A DNA stretch of 64,000 nt from Mycobacterium sp. SMC-2 (GTDB taxonomy: Bacteria; Actinomycetota; Actinomycetes; Mycobacteriales; Mycobacteriaceae). The translations under genes were made by a program, and so were the position numbers. The stretch spans positions 5,766,001 to 5,830,000 of the forward strand of contig NZ_CP079863.1 of the NCBI RefSeq assembly GCF_025263485.1. Direction: 5' to 3'. Positions 16,636 through 24,447 of this stretch are shown piece after piece (the stretch's first letter is position 1; each line of letters begins with the position of its first letter). The notes beneath the pieces are model-generated. The model did not search any database, was not told the origin of the DNA, and saw nothing but the letters and a program-made list of their open reading frames with translations.

Positions 16636-17817
16636 TCAGATCAGGGCCGACGGAGGGACGGGTTCCTCGACGAGCAGAGCGCCGACGATCTGGTAGATCT
16701 CCGGGCTCGCCGCGACGTGCTGTGCCGCGGTGCGGATATCGCGGAAGCGTCGCTGCAGTGAGGAGCTGCTGTACATGGCGTTGCTGCCGGCCAGGCCGAA
16801 GGCCTCGTTGACGATTTCCACGCACTCGGTGTGGGCCCGCGCCACCATCGCGCGCTGGCGCACCGCGGCCATCGTCGTGATCGGTTCACCCGCGACCGCG
16901 GCGTCCCACATCAACTGGGTTTCCTTCTCTGCGAGCGCACGCACAGCCGCCAGACGGACGTCGAGCAGACCCAGTCGGAACTGGAAGACGGTGTCCTCGG
17001 CCAGTCGCATGCCGGGGTTGAATGCCGGCCGTTTGGTCTTGGCGAGCTTGCGCACGTCATCCAGCGCACCCTGGGCGATGCCGAGCACCACCGCGACATG
17101 GGTCGGCCCGAGCGCCAAGCGGGTCGGTAGCCGGAACATCGGCGTGTCCACACCGGAAGCCCCGAAGAACTCACCGGTGTGGTGCTCGGGCACGAACACG
17201 TCCTTGAGAACGAAGTCGTTGCTGTTGGTCGCCCGTAGCCCCACTGAGTCCCAGGTATCCAGGAACTGGGCCTGCGCGGTCGGCACCATGGCGAGTTTCA
17301 TCTCGGGGACGCCCATGTCGGTCATCCGAGGCTGGCCGTTGTCCAGGACGATGCAGTTTCCCATCACCCACTGGTGCTCGTAGCTGCCGCTGGCCAGCGG
17401 CCATTGGCCGTTGACGATATAACCGCCCTCGGTCGCGACGGCGACGCCCTTCGGGGCAAAAGCCCCGCGTGCCATAGTGTTTGGCCCGTCGGGATAGATC
17501 TCGTTGTCGAGCACCTCTTTGGAGAGGCGGGCGAATACCGGTGCGAAGTCGGCGCCGATCATCACGGTCCATCCCGTGGAGGCGTCCGCCCGCGACACCT
17601 CCTCGATCACGGCCATGGCCTCGGGCAGGCTCATCTCCTCCCCGCCGTATTGACGCGGGACGAACATGCGGAAGGCACCGGCATCGGCGAGCCGCTTGAG
17701 CAGGTCGGCGGGCACCACCTTGGCCTTCTCGATCTCGTCGGCCCGCTCGGCGATTTCCGGGGTCAGCGCCCGGACGGCTTCGAGCACGGTGGTCGTATCC
17801 GCCGCAACGGTTGTCAT
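16636..17817 (-). CDS. Flavin-dependent monooxygenase of acyl-CoA dehydrogenase fold
   Basis: 393 residues from the ATG at 17817, which has GGAGG six bases upstream. N-terminal RLADAGAFRMFVPRQYGGEE, SRADASTGWTVMIGADF and GGYIVNGQWPLASGSYEHQW match two-component flavin hydroxylases such as HsaA and related group D oxygenases rather than true dehydrogenases; the C-terminal acyl-CoA dehydrogenase glutamate motif is absent. Such enzymes hydroxylate phenols with FADH2 or FMNH2 from a separate reductase, which is not obvious nearby. It heads the second RHO operon. Confidence 0.85.
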   Translation of the reverse strand: MTTVAADTTTVLEAVRALTPEIAERADEIEKAKVVPADLLKRLADAGAFRMFVPRQYGGEEMSLPEAMAVIEEVSRADASTGWTVMIGADFAPVFARLSKEVLDNEIYPDGPNTMARGAFAPKGVAVATEGGYIVNGQWPLASGSYEHQWVMGNCIVLDNGQPRMTDMGVPEMKLAMVPTAQAQFLDTWDSVGLRATNSNDFVLKDVFVPEHHTGEFFGASGVDTPMFRLPTRLALGPTHVAVVLGIAQGALDDVRKLAKTKRPAFNPGMRLAEDTVFQFRLGLLDVRLAAVRALAEKETQLMWDAAVAGEPITTMAAVRQRAMVARAHTECVEIVNEAFGLAGSNAMYSSSSLQRRFRDIRTAAQHVAASPEIYQIVGALLVEEPVPPSALI

Positions 17818-17895
17818 GCAGTACCTCCAGGTTGGCAAGGTCCACCCCGGCGACCACCAGCGCAGCCGCGGACATTGTTGAATAAATATGTTGGG

Positions 17896-17919
17896 TTGAA
17901 CACTAACCGTAGTATGTGT
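17896..17919. promoter_or_regulatory. Conserved upstream element, copy 1
   Basis: TTGAACACTAA, then CCG, then TAGTATGTGT. A copy differing at only two positions lies at 36451-36474, and both are followed toward the minus-strand gene by ATATT at the same spacing. The element is imperfectly palindromic with AACAC/GTGTT ends. It is about 80 bp upstream of the flavin monooxygenase start and may also act on the divergent ferredoxin gene. Probable regulator site at a promoter. Confidence 0.65.
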
Positions 17920-18096
17920 CCCGGATCACCGCGCAGTCAAGTAGCAAGTGCTACGGACCGATGACTGTAGTGCCAGTATCCCGCAGCACGTGGCATACTG
18001 GAACAAGTTGGTCATAGAAGACATAATCTTGACATTTTGTCTCAACCAATGCTCTCGGCCTCAGCGGTCGGAGCCCATCATGGAGGGGCCGTAACC

Positions 18097-18339
18097 ATGG
18101 CAGAAAACGAGCAAACCTTGATGATCACCGTCGACCGGTCCAAGTGCTGCGGCTATACGCTTTGTGCCGCTGAGGCGGCTGACGTGTACTCGATCGACGA
18201 CGAGGGCTTCGCCGTCGCACCCGCGAGCGTGCCGGCCGAACTCGAGGATCAAGCCCGCCGTGGCGCGGCGGCATGCCCTGACAGCGCAATCATTCTCAGC
18301 CGAAAGAACGCCTCCGGCGAGGACACGGACGGCGCTTGA
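18097..18339 (+). CDS. [3Fe-4S]-type ferredoxin
   Basis: 80 residues. Cluster cysteines are C17, C23 and C60 (C-x5-C ... CP), with C18 extra; this pattern is that of small actinobacterial [3Fe-4S] ferredoxins that feed P450s or Rieske oxygenases. The ATG at 18097 has GGAGGGG eight bases upstream. It diverges from the RHO 2 operon and is the only ferredoxin gene seen in the window, so it is the best candidate electron carrier for the three RHOs, perhaps with the reductase at 29516-30763. Confidence 0.87.
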   Translation: MAENEQTLMITVDRSKCCGYTLCAAEAADVYSIDDEGFAVAPASVPAELEDQARRGAAACPDSAIILSRKNASGEDTDGA

Positions 18340-18696
18340 GAGCGGTGGGCGTGCAGAACTTGCAACGTGACCCAACGCCCGGCAGCACAGACTTGCCGGC
18401 GCTCGCCGCGACGGTGGTCGTCACTCGAACGTCCTGTCACGGGTCGCCTCCCCCGAGTCGTTCACTGTAGTCGCGAGGCGGATCAGACACCTTAGATTAT
18501 TCGTACGCACTTCGTCTCATATGTCTTGTTTGCGTAGTGGCGAGGGTGTTAGCCTCAGCGACACGTCGCGCACCTCTGACCATCCGCAACTCGCTCAGCG
18601 CGGTTTGCTTCTGACAGGCCGACCGCGCTAACACCGGTCAAATGGTCGAGATGGGCGTTTGAAAGCGGTCAGGATCTCTAACCAAGGACATCGGAC
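18340..18696. other. Intergenic region before the bicupin gene
   Basis: About 357 bp with no convincing gene. It holds an AT-rich stretch near 18490-18530 (TTAGATTATTCG) that could be a promoter, and a stem-loop at 18597-18629 in the presumed leader of the downstream bicupin mRNA. Confidence 0.5.
18597..18629 (+). promoter_or_regulatory. Leader stem-loop upstream of bicupin gene
   Basis: Perfect 8-bp GC-rich arms AGCGCGGT and ACCGCGCT are separated by 17 bases. There is no U run. It lies about 70 bp before the bicupin start, so it could be a repressor site or an RNA hairpin; neither is shown. Confidence 0.35.
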
Positions 18697-19806
18697 ATGA
18701 CCACGACACGCGAGCCGGACCAGACGCTAGCCGAGTTCGACGAACATCTCGACGAACTACACCTACGCGGTCAGTGGCAGTACGACGCCCAGTTGGTGCA
18801 ACTGACCGACGGCCCGCTGCCTGCGGGCGTGCCCTTCCTGTGGCAACGCGGTCTGGCCGAGCGTGCACTGGAAGAGATGTGCGCGGTCAGGCCCAACGAC
18901 ACCGCTCGGCGCAACTTCACCTTCATCAACCCCGGCCCCGGGGTCGACGGGACCACCCCCACCCTTGCCATGGGTATGCAGATCACCTTGCCTGGCGAAA
19001 TCGCCTGGGCGCATCGCCATTCGATCAACGCACTGCGGTTCGTCGTGGATGGCAGCGCCAACCTGTACACCGCTGTCGACGGCGAGCGGCTCGCCATGGA
19101 GGACGGCGATCTCATCATCACCCCGGCCTATACCTGGCACGACCACCACAACGACAGCGACAAACGCGGCATCTGGATCGACATTCTCGACGTGCCGGTG
19201 ATGGGCTATCTGCGGCAAATCTTTTTCGAGCCCTACGGGAGTAGTACACAGCCGCTGCGCGAAACCCGCGCCGACTTCATCAGCAGCCGTTCATCGCCGG
19301 TTCGGCCGGCCTGGGAGCACCGCGAAAGCGCCCGTGTCCCATTCCGCTACGCGTGGAGCGACGTCCGGGCGGCGCTGCGGGACTTCGCGGGCTGCGAGGG
19401 CAGCCCGTTTGACGGGGTGATACTTCATTACGCGCATCCGATCACCGGCGGGCCGACCCTGCCGACCATCGACTGTTTCGCCCAGCTGCTGCGTCCAGGT
19501 CTGCAAACGCAGCGGCACCGGCACACCTCTAGTGCGGTGTACTACGTGGTTGAGGGCGACGGCACTACCTTGGTGGGAGACCACCGGCTCGACTGGTCTG
19601 CAGGCGATTCGTTCGTAATCCCGAATTGGATGTGGCATCAACACATCAACCACTCGCCAAGCACCGAAGCGGTGTTGTTCTCCGCGACCGACGCCCCATT
19701 GCTGGCCTCGCTGGGGATGTACCGGGAGGAGCCGCATGACTCGTTTGGAACACGCCCGTATCCGGCCGTGCCGGCAGACCTAGTGCGGGGACATATGACG
19801 AAATGA
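18697..19806 (+). CDS. Bicupin ring-cleavage dioxygenase (gentisate / 1-hydroxy-2-naphthoate type)
   Basis: 369 residues with two cupin barrels. The N-terminal cupin has AWAHRHSINALRFVV (H106, H108) and TWHDHHND (H148 or H150) as Fe(II) ligands; the C-terminal cupin also keeps RHRHTSSAVYYVVEG (H274, H276) and a WHQH (H314). The family splits gentisate, salicylate or 1-hydroxy-2-naphthoate. The following overlapping gene encodes a NahE/PhdJ-like hydratase-aldolase, the order expected if the cleavage product is a benzalpyruvate-like acid, which favours a 1-hydroxy-2-naphthoate dioxygenase-like role. AAGGA lies nine bases before the ATG. Confidence 0.85.
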   Translation: MTTTREPDQTLAEFDEHLDELHLRGQWQYDAQLVQLTDGPLPAGVPFLWQRGLAERALEEMCAVRPNDTARRNFTFINPGPGVDGTTPTLAMGMQITLPGEIAWAHRHSINALRFVVDGSANLYTAVDGERLAMEDGDLIITPAYTWHDHHNDSDKRGIWIDILDVPVMGYLRQIFFEPYGSSTQPLRETRADFISSRSSPVRPAWEHRESARVPFRYAWSDVRAALRDFAGCEGSPFDGVILHYAHPITGGPTLPTIDCFAQLLRPGLQTQRHRHTSSAVYYVVEGDGTTLVGDHRLDWSAGDSFVIPNWMWHQHINHSPSTEAVLFSATDAPLLASLGMYREEPHDSFGTRPYPAVPADLVRGHMTK

Positions 19807-20768
19807 TCCTCACCCGAGCCGATATCCGTGGTGTGGTGGGCATCGTTCCCACCCCGGCCACCAGCGACGCGGGCAGCTGGCGCGCCGAGAATACAGTGAA
19901 CACATCCGAGACCGAGACCATGATTGAAGAGGTGATCGGTGCCGGCATTGAGTTCGTAATGTCGACAGGGACTTTCGGCGAATGCGCGTCGCTCACCCAT
20001 GACGAGTGGCTCACGTTCACCACGTGCATCGCCAAGGTCATCCGCGGTCGTGTGCCGTTTTTCGCCGGCGTCACGACGTTGAACACCCGCGACACGATTT
20101 CCCGCGGGCGTCAGGCCATCCAAGCCGGTGCCGACGGGCTTTTTGTCGGGCGCCCGATGTGGCTGCCCCTCGACGAGGAAGCAATCGTCCGGTTCTATGG
20201 CGACCTGACCGAAGCGTTGCCTGGCGTACCGATCGTCGTTTACGACAACCCCGCCGCGTTCAAAGGCAAGATCAGCGTCCAGGCCTACCAGAAATTGGCC
20301 GATCTGCCGGAGATCGTAGCGACCAAACACGCAGGCGGGCCGACGCTGGAACGCGACATTGAAGCTGTCGGCGACAGGGTTGCCGTACTCCCCCTCGACA
20401 GCGACTGGTACGCCGCCGCCAAGCGCTTCCCTGAACTGGCCACCGCGTGCTGGTCGGGCAACGTTGCTTGCGCCCCTTCACCATTGGCGGCACTCTCTCG
20501 TGCGGTTCTGTCGCGGGACTGGGACGCGGCGGCTGCGCTCTCCGAGAAGGTCAACTGGGCGCTGGCGCCGCAGTTTGGTGGCGATATGTCGCGCTTCATG
20601 GATTACAGTATTCCGGTGGGGCGGGCGCGTTTTCGTGCCGCAGGGTTGATTGATCCGGGACCCGGCCGACCGCCCTATACCGATGCGCCGGCCGATATGA
20701 TCGCCGGTGGCGAAGAAACGGGCCGACGCTGGGCGCAGCTGGAACGCGAGTACCGCGACAAACGGTAG
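19803..20768 (+). CDS. Hydratase-aldolase of the DHDPS superfamily (NahE/PhdJ-like)
   Basis: 321 residues. The substrate-carboxylate motif is STGTFGECASL, then FFAGVTTLNTRDT, Tyr147 in VVYDNPAAF and the Schiff-base Lys175 in IVATKHAGG. The TFGE and TTLNTRDT blocks are those of trans-o-hydroxybenzylidenepyruvate and carboxybenzalpyruvate hydratase-aldolases, which release pyruvate and an aromatic aldehyde. The ATG overlaps the bicupin stop (ATGA), so cleavage and aldolysis are coupled steps. The aldehyde could be oxidised by the dehydrogenase at 24448-25941. Confidence 0.88.
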   Translation: MILTRADIRGVVGIVPTPATSDAGSWRAENTVNTSETETMIEEVIGAGIEFVMSTGTFGECASLTHDEWLTFTTCIAKVIRGRVPFFAGVTTLNTRDTISRGRQAIQAGADGLFVGRPMWLPLDEEAIVRFYGDLTEALPGVPIVVYDNPAAFKGKISVQAYQKLADLPEIVATKHAGGPTLERDIEAVGDRVAVLPLDSDWYAAAKRFPELATACWSGNVACAPSPLAALSRAVLSRDWDAAAALSEKVNWALAPQFGGDMSRFMDYSIPVGRARFRAAGLIDPGPGRPPYTDAPADMIAGGEETGRRWAQLEREYRDKR

Positions 20769-20772
20769 GCGG

Positions 20773-22218
20773 TTAGGTGTCGGCGTGGTGGATCGCCATC
20801 ACCACTGCCTTCGGCTCGGTGAAGAACTCCCGGCTGAAAGTGCCTCCCTCCCGGCCGATTCCGGAATCGCCAACACCGCCGAAGGGTGCCCGCAGATCAC
20901 GGATGAAAAAGCAGTTGACCCACACTGTGCCGGCCCGAAGGGCGGCGGCCGCCCGGTGGGCCCGAGATAGGTTCTCGGTGAACAACATCGCGTTGAGCCC
21001 GTAGGGTGTGTCGTTCGCCGCGGTGATGGCTTCGGCCTCACTGTCGAAGGGCGCCACCACGACAACGGGACCGAAGATTTCCTCGCGGCACAGCCGGGCG
21101 CCCGGCGGTAGGTCGGTGACTACCGTCGGCCGGATGGTCCACCCGTCGCCCACACCACCTGTGCGCATCGTTCCACCCTCGGCGCCGATTTCGTCGACAT
21201 AGGAGCGCACCTTCTTCCAATGCGCTTCGGAGGCCAGCGGCCCGATCTGGGTTCCCGCCAATTTTGGGTCGCCCAACCTCAGCGATTCCGCGGCGGCGAC
21301 GAACTTAGCCAAGAAGTCGTGGTAGACCTCTCGCTGCACGAACAGTCGGCTGCCGGCCAGGCAGACCTGCCCTGCATTTGAGAACACCGCGCGGATAGAC
21401 CAATTCACTGCCGTATCGAGGTCGGCGTCCGCGAAGACCAGGTTGGCGCCCTTGCCGCCAAGTTCGAGACTCACCGGGGTCAGGTGCGCCGCTCCGGCAG
21501 CGGCGATGACCTTGCCGGTTGAAGACTCGCCGGTGAAGGTGATGCGGTCGACGCGGTTGTCCGCTGTCAGCGCGGCGCCTACCGAGGCGGGACCGTACCC
21601 GTGGACGACGTTGAGCACTCCGGGTGGCATGCCGGCGCGCAATGCCAGCCGGGCCAGAATCGTCGCCGATGCCGGCGTGTCCTCGGCGGGCTTGAGCACA
21701 ACGGTGTTACCCCATGCCAGCGCGGGAGCGATCTTCCACGTCTCGAGCATCAATGGAAAGTTCCACGGCGCGATCGCGGCCACGACGCCGGCGGGCTCGA
21801 ACCGGGTGTAGGCATGGTGCCCGCTGTCCATCGGCAAGACATCGCCGGTGGACAACCGGGCATGGTCGGCGAAGAAGCGGAAGTTCTGCGCCGACCTTGG
21901 AACGTCATTGCCCCTGCTGTCGCTAAGCGGCTTGCCCATGTCGGTGGTATCAGCAAGCGCGAGTTCGTCCGCATTTTCGATGATCAGATCGGCCAGCCGG
22001 TGCAGAATGGCGCCCCGCTCGGCGTACCCCATGCGTGGCCAGGGGCCATCGTCGAACGCGCGCCGGGCCGCGCCCACCGCTCGATCAACCTCATCTTTGC
22101 CACCCAGCGCCACTTGTGCCCACGGTTGCCGGGTCCAGGGATCGATGGTGTCGAAGCGTGCGCCGCTGGACGACTCCGTTTCCTCCCCGTCGATCACATG
22201 GCGGATCACGTCCATCAT
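20773..22218 (-). CDS. Aldehyde dehydrogenase, probable 2-hydroxymuconic semialdehyde dehydrogenase
   Basis: 481 residues. NAD(P)-linked family motifs are AIAPWNFPLMLETWKIAPAL, the glutamate in SLELGGKGANLVF, the catalytic cysteine in NAGQVCLAGSRLF and CREEIFGPVV. The gene follows an extradiol dioxygenase, a 4-oxalocrotonate-type decarboxylase/hydratase and a 4-OT tautomerase, so oxidation of 2-hydroxymuconic semialdehyde or a substituted form is the likely step. The ATG at 22218 shares one base with the tautomerase stop; ATG 22215 is an alternative. Confidence 0.88.
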   Translation of the reverse strand: MMDVIRHVIDGEETESSSGARFDTIDPWTRQPWAQVALGGKDEVDRAVGAARRAFDDGPWPRMGYAERGAILHRLADLIIENADELALADTTDMGKPLSDSRGNDVPRSAQNFRFFADHARLSTGDVLPMDSGHHAYTRFEPAGVVAAIAPWNFPLMLETWKIAPALAWGNTVVLKPAEDTPASATILARLALRAGMPPGVLNVVHGYGPASVGAALTADNRVDRITFTGESSTGKVIAAAGAAHLTPVSLELGGKGANLVFADADLDTAVNWSIRAVFSNAGQVCLAGSRLFVQREVYHDFLAKFVAAAESLRLGDPKLAGTQIGPLASEAHWKKVRSYVDEIGAEGGTMRTGGVGDGWTIRPTVVTDLPPGARLCREEIFGPVVVVAPFDSEAEAITAANDTPYGLNAMLFTENLSRAHRAAAALRAGTVWVNCFFIRDLRAPFGGVGDSGIGREGGTFSREFFTEPKAVVMAIHHADT

Positions 22219-22412
22219 CAACCCTTTCGGCGTTCAGCGATCGTGACATCGCCGGCCGCCCAATGCGTAGCGGGCACCTCCCGGAGCACGACTCGGATAC
22301 TGTCCCGCGCAGCACCGACGGCCGTCTCCACCGCGTCGGTCAGCCCCGTGATCAACGCACGTAACTGCTCGGGCGTGCGACCTTCCACCAACGTCACCTC
22401 GACTAGCGGCAC
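22218..22412 (-). CDS. 4-oxalocrotonate tautomerase-like protein
   Basis: 64 residues, right for the 4-OT family. The second residue is proline (MPLVEVTLVEG), which becomes the catalytic N-terminal Pro1 once Met is removed; an Arg in the RDSIRVVLREV segment matches the usual substrate-binding arginines. The start is GTG. It overlaps the decarboxylase/hydratase gene by 10 bp. Expected to interconvert 2-hydroxymuconate and 4-oxalocrotonate in the NAD-dependent branch of catechol meta-cleavage. Confidence 0.88.
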   Translation of the reverse strand: MPLVEVTLVEGRTPEQLRALITGLTDAVETAVGAARDSIRVVLREVPATHWAAGDVTIAERRKG

Positions 22413-23218
22413 GATTCCTGCCCTCCGTCCACGACGACCGAACCGAGATGGGTGAAGTGCGCGGCGACCTGTGCTCCGGGCGGCACGCTCACCGCGTCGG
22501 TCATGCCCCCGGTCAGCACGATCCAGCCCGGCTCGATCGCCAACCCGCGTTCGGCAAGAACATTCGCCGCCAACGCCAGCGCTTCTGCCGGATGACCTTG
22601 CACCGCTGCGCCGGTGGCGCGATCCACCACCCGACCGTCGACTTCGAGACGGCAGGCTTCGGCCGCCAGGTCTAACGAGTCCGGCCGCATGCCCACCGAA
22701 CCCAATTCGAACAGCCCCGAGGACGCGTTATCGGCTACCACATCCGGGAGGGTGAACCGGAAATCGCGGTAGCGCGAATCGATGATCTCGATGCCGGAGT
22801 AGACCTGCCCGACCGCGCCCAGCGCTAGGGACGCTGTCATAGCAGGCCCGGCAAGCCGTTCCGCCATGACGAACACGATCTCCGGTTCGGCACGAGGGTG
22901 AATCAGCGATTCGCGTGGCAACGGCGCACCCGCCGGGAGCACCATCGCATCGGTCAGCCATGCCACCAGTGGAGAGCTGATGCCCATGCGCAATTGTTTT
23001 GCACGAGAAGTTAATCCGAGTTTGACGCCGATGAGTCGCTCACCGCGTTCCAGACGCCGGCGCAGCGCCTCATCCTGGATGCGGTAGGCGGTGGCCAGGT
23101 CGAGACCAGCCCACTGGTCACTGAGCGGATCACGCTCGGTCTGGGTGCTTTCCGCCTCGAGGAGTTCGGTCGCCGCCCGCTGAATGTCCCATCCGCCGCC
23201 GGTGCGGTCGCGGCTCAC
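22403..23218 (-). CDS. 4-oxalocrotonate decarboxylase / 2-oxopent-4-enoate hydratase family
   Basis: 271 residues. Family signatures are LDLATAYRIQDEALRRR, GVKLGLTSRAKQLRMGISSP, PRAEPEIVFVM and SGIEIIDSRYRDFRFTLPDV. The two activities share one fold and are hard to separate by sequence; either fits between the tautomerase and later aldolase steps. GTG start overlaps the extradiol gene stop (GTGA). No 4-hydroxy-2-oxovalerate aldolase or acetaldehyde dehydrogenase is in the window, so the last steps must be encoded elsewhere. Confidence 0.88.
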   Translation of the reverse strand: MSRDRTGGGWDIQRAATELLEAESTQTERDPLSDQWAGLDLATAYRIQDEALRRRLERGERLIGVKLGLTSRAKQLRMGISSPLVAWLTDAMVLPAGAPLPRESLIHPRAEPEIVFVMAERLAGPAMTASLALGAVGQVYSGIEIIDSRYRDFRFTLPDVVADNASSGLFELGSVGMRPDSLDLAAEACRLEVDGRVVDRATGAAVQGHPAEALALAANVLAERGLAIEPGWIVLTGGMTDAVSVPPGAQVAAHFTHLGSVVVDGGQESCR

Positions 23219-24153
23219 CGACTCTGTCCCGACTGACTCGGCACGACGCTCACCGAACCGTTCTGGCCATCACGGCGCAGCTGGGGTTGTGACACGGTGC
23301 GCTGGGTCGGGCCCAGCCACATGTCGATCGAACCGTCCTCGGACAGGTTGAACGTGCGCGGCCGCCACGCAGCGTCATCTTCGATCCGCTGCACACCAAA
23401 GGAGTACTCGTAGGTCAGATTCTCGGGTCCCACGAAGTAGACGAAGATCGCCGTCGAGGTCGGATGCCTGCCGGGACCGTGCAGGATGTGAACATCGTTT
23501 CGCTGCAGGAACCGCCAATTGCGCATCACATCGTCGAGGGTGTTCACCTGGAAGTTGATGTGGCAGAGGCCGGGACCGGCATCGTTTCGGAACACCGCCA
23601 GCTTGTGGTGAACCGGATCGATGCGCATCAAGCAAGCCGCATCGCCGATCCAGTCGGATACCTTGGCATTGAAGAGTGTCGACCAGAATGCGTATGCGGC
23701 CCGCACATCGGGAGCATCCAGACAGAGGTGCCCGAACTCGCAGATCCCGGCGGCTGGACGCCCGAACTGGAGCGGCCGCGCCAGGGTGCTCTGGTCGGTC
23801 GCCAGTTCCACGTGGTTGCCGAACGGATCGTCGAAGGCGATAAACGCCCGCACGTGTCGTTGTCGCGCCTCGTCGGCCGATCCCCGCCACACCGTGCATC
23901 CGTAACTCGTCAGTTCGGCTTCAGCGGCTTCGAGCGCTGCGTCGTCTTTCACCGTAAACGCCGAGGCATGCACGCCGGCCTGTGAGCTCTCGACCAGCGC
24001 CAGGCAGTGATGGCGATGATCGGCTCGCAGATAGGTCACCCCAGGTGCCCGTGCGACAGGGTCTAGACCCACGATGTCGACGGCGAATCGCTCGGCGCGT
24101 TCCAAGTCGGTGACCCCGGACCGGACATAGGCGATGTCTTGGAGTTCGATCAT
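23215..24153 (-). CDS. Type I extradiol (catechol 2,3-dioxygenase-like) dioxygenase
   Basis: 312 residues, two VOC modules. Iron ligands by pattern are H142 (CEFGHLCLD), H198 (GLCHINFQV) and E249 (LTYEYSFG); a conserved second-sphere histidine is at 182-183. This is the BphC/XylE lineage. As the first gene of a four-gene meta-cleavage operon it should open a catechol-type ring to a semialdehyde or ketoacid. An aldehyde dehydrogenase in the same operon points to a semialdehyde product, i.e. an unsubstituted or 4-substituted catechol (inference). Confidence 0.9.
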   Translation of the reverse strand: MIELQDIAYVRSGVTDLERAERFAVDIVGLDPVARAPGVTYLRADHRHHCLALVESSQAGVHASAFTVKDDAALEAAEAELTSYGCTVWRGSADEARQRHVRAFIAFDDPFGNHVELATDQSTLARPLQFGRPAAGICEFGHLCLDAPDVRAAYAFWSTLFNAKVSDWIGDAACLMRIDPVHHKLAVFRNDAGPGLCHINFQVNTLDDVMRNWRFLQRNDVHILHGPGRHPTSTAIFVYFVGPENLTYEYSFGVQRIEDDAAWRPRTFNLSEDGSIDMWLGPTQRTVSQPQLRRDGQNGSVSVVPSQSGQSR

Positions 24154-24221
24154 CTCCGAGGCCCCACTTTCTCGATGCCGCCCGACGTGGTAGTCAGCAC
24201 TAGCCAGTGTTTAGTTTACTC

Positions 24222-24235
24222 TATAAATATTTATA
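24222..24235. promoter_or_regulatory. Perfect AT palindrome in divergent promoter region
   Basis: TATAAATATTTATA is a perfect 14-bp palindrome in the AT-rich gap between the meta-cleavage operon (start 24153, minus) and the aldehyde dehydrogenase (start 24448, plus). It may be a -10 region, a regulator site or both. The MarR protein encoded at 26068 is one candidate ligand. Confidence 0.4.
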
Positions 24236-24447
24236 TCTCTGAACTATAGTGGCAGCGGCCACAGCGTCAAGCGCCGCATAGAGACCATCGGCCGCCGACC
24301 GAGACCCTCGGTGGCACAACGATGCAGCGTCGTCGCTGGCGGCTTGCTTCACCCAACGAAAACTTCATAACCAAGTTCTGCCGCGCCGGCTCAGTAGAGT
24401 CGTGTCGCGATACAGCGGCAAGCACCCCAGGAGGTGACGGGAGACCC

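Noticed and set aside
16636..17817. True acyl-CoA dehydrogenase
   Set aside because: Lacks the usual PGAGSD-type and C-terminal dehydrogenase motifs; matches group D flavin monooxygenases better.
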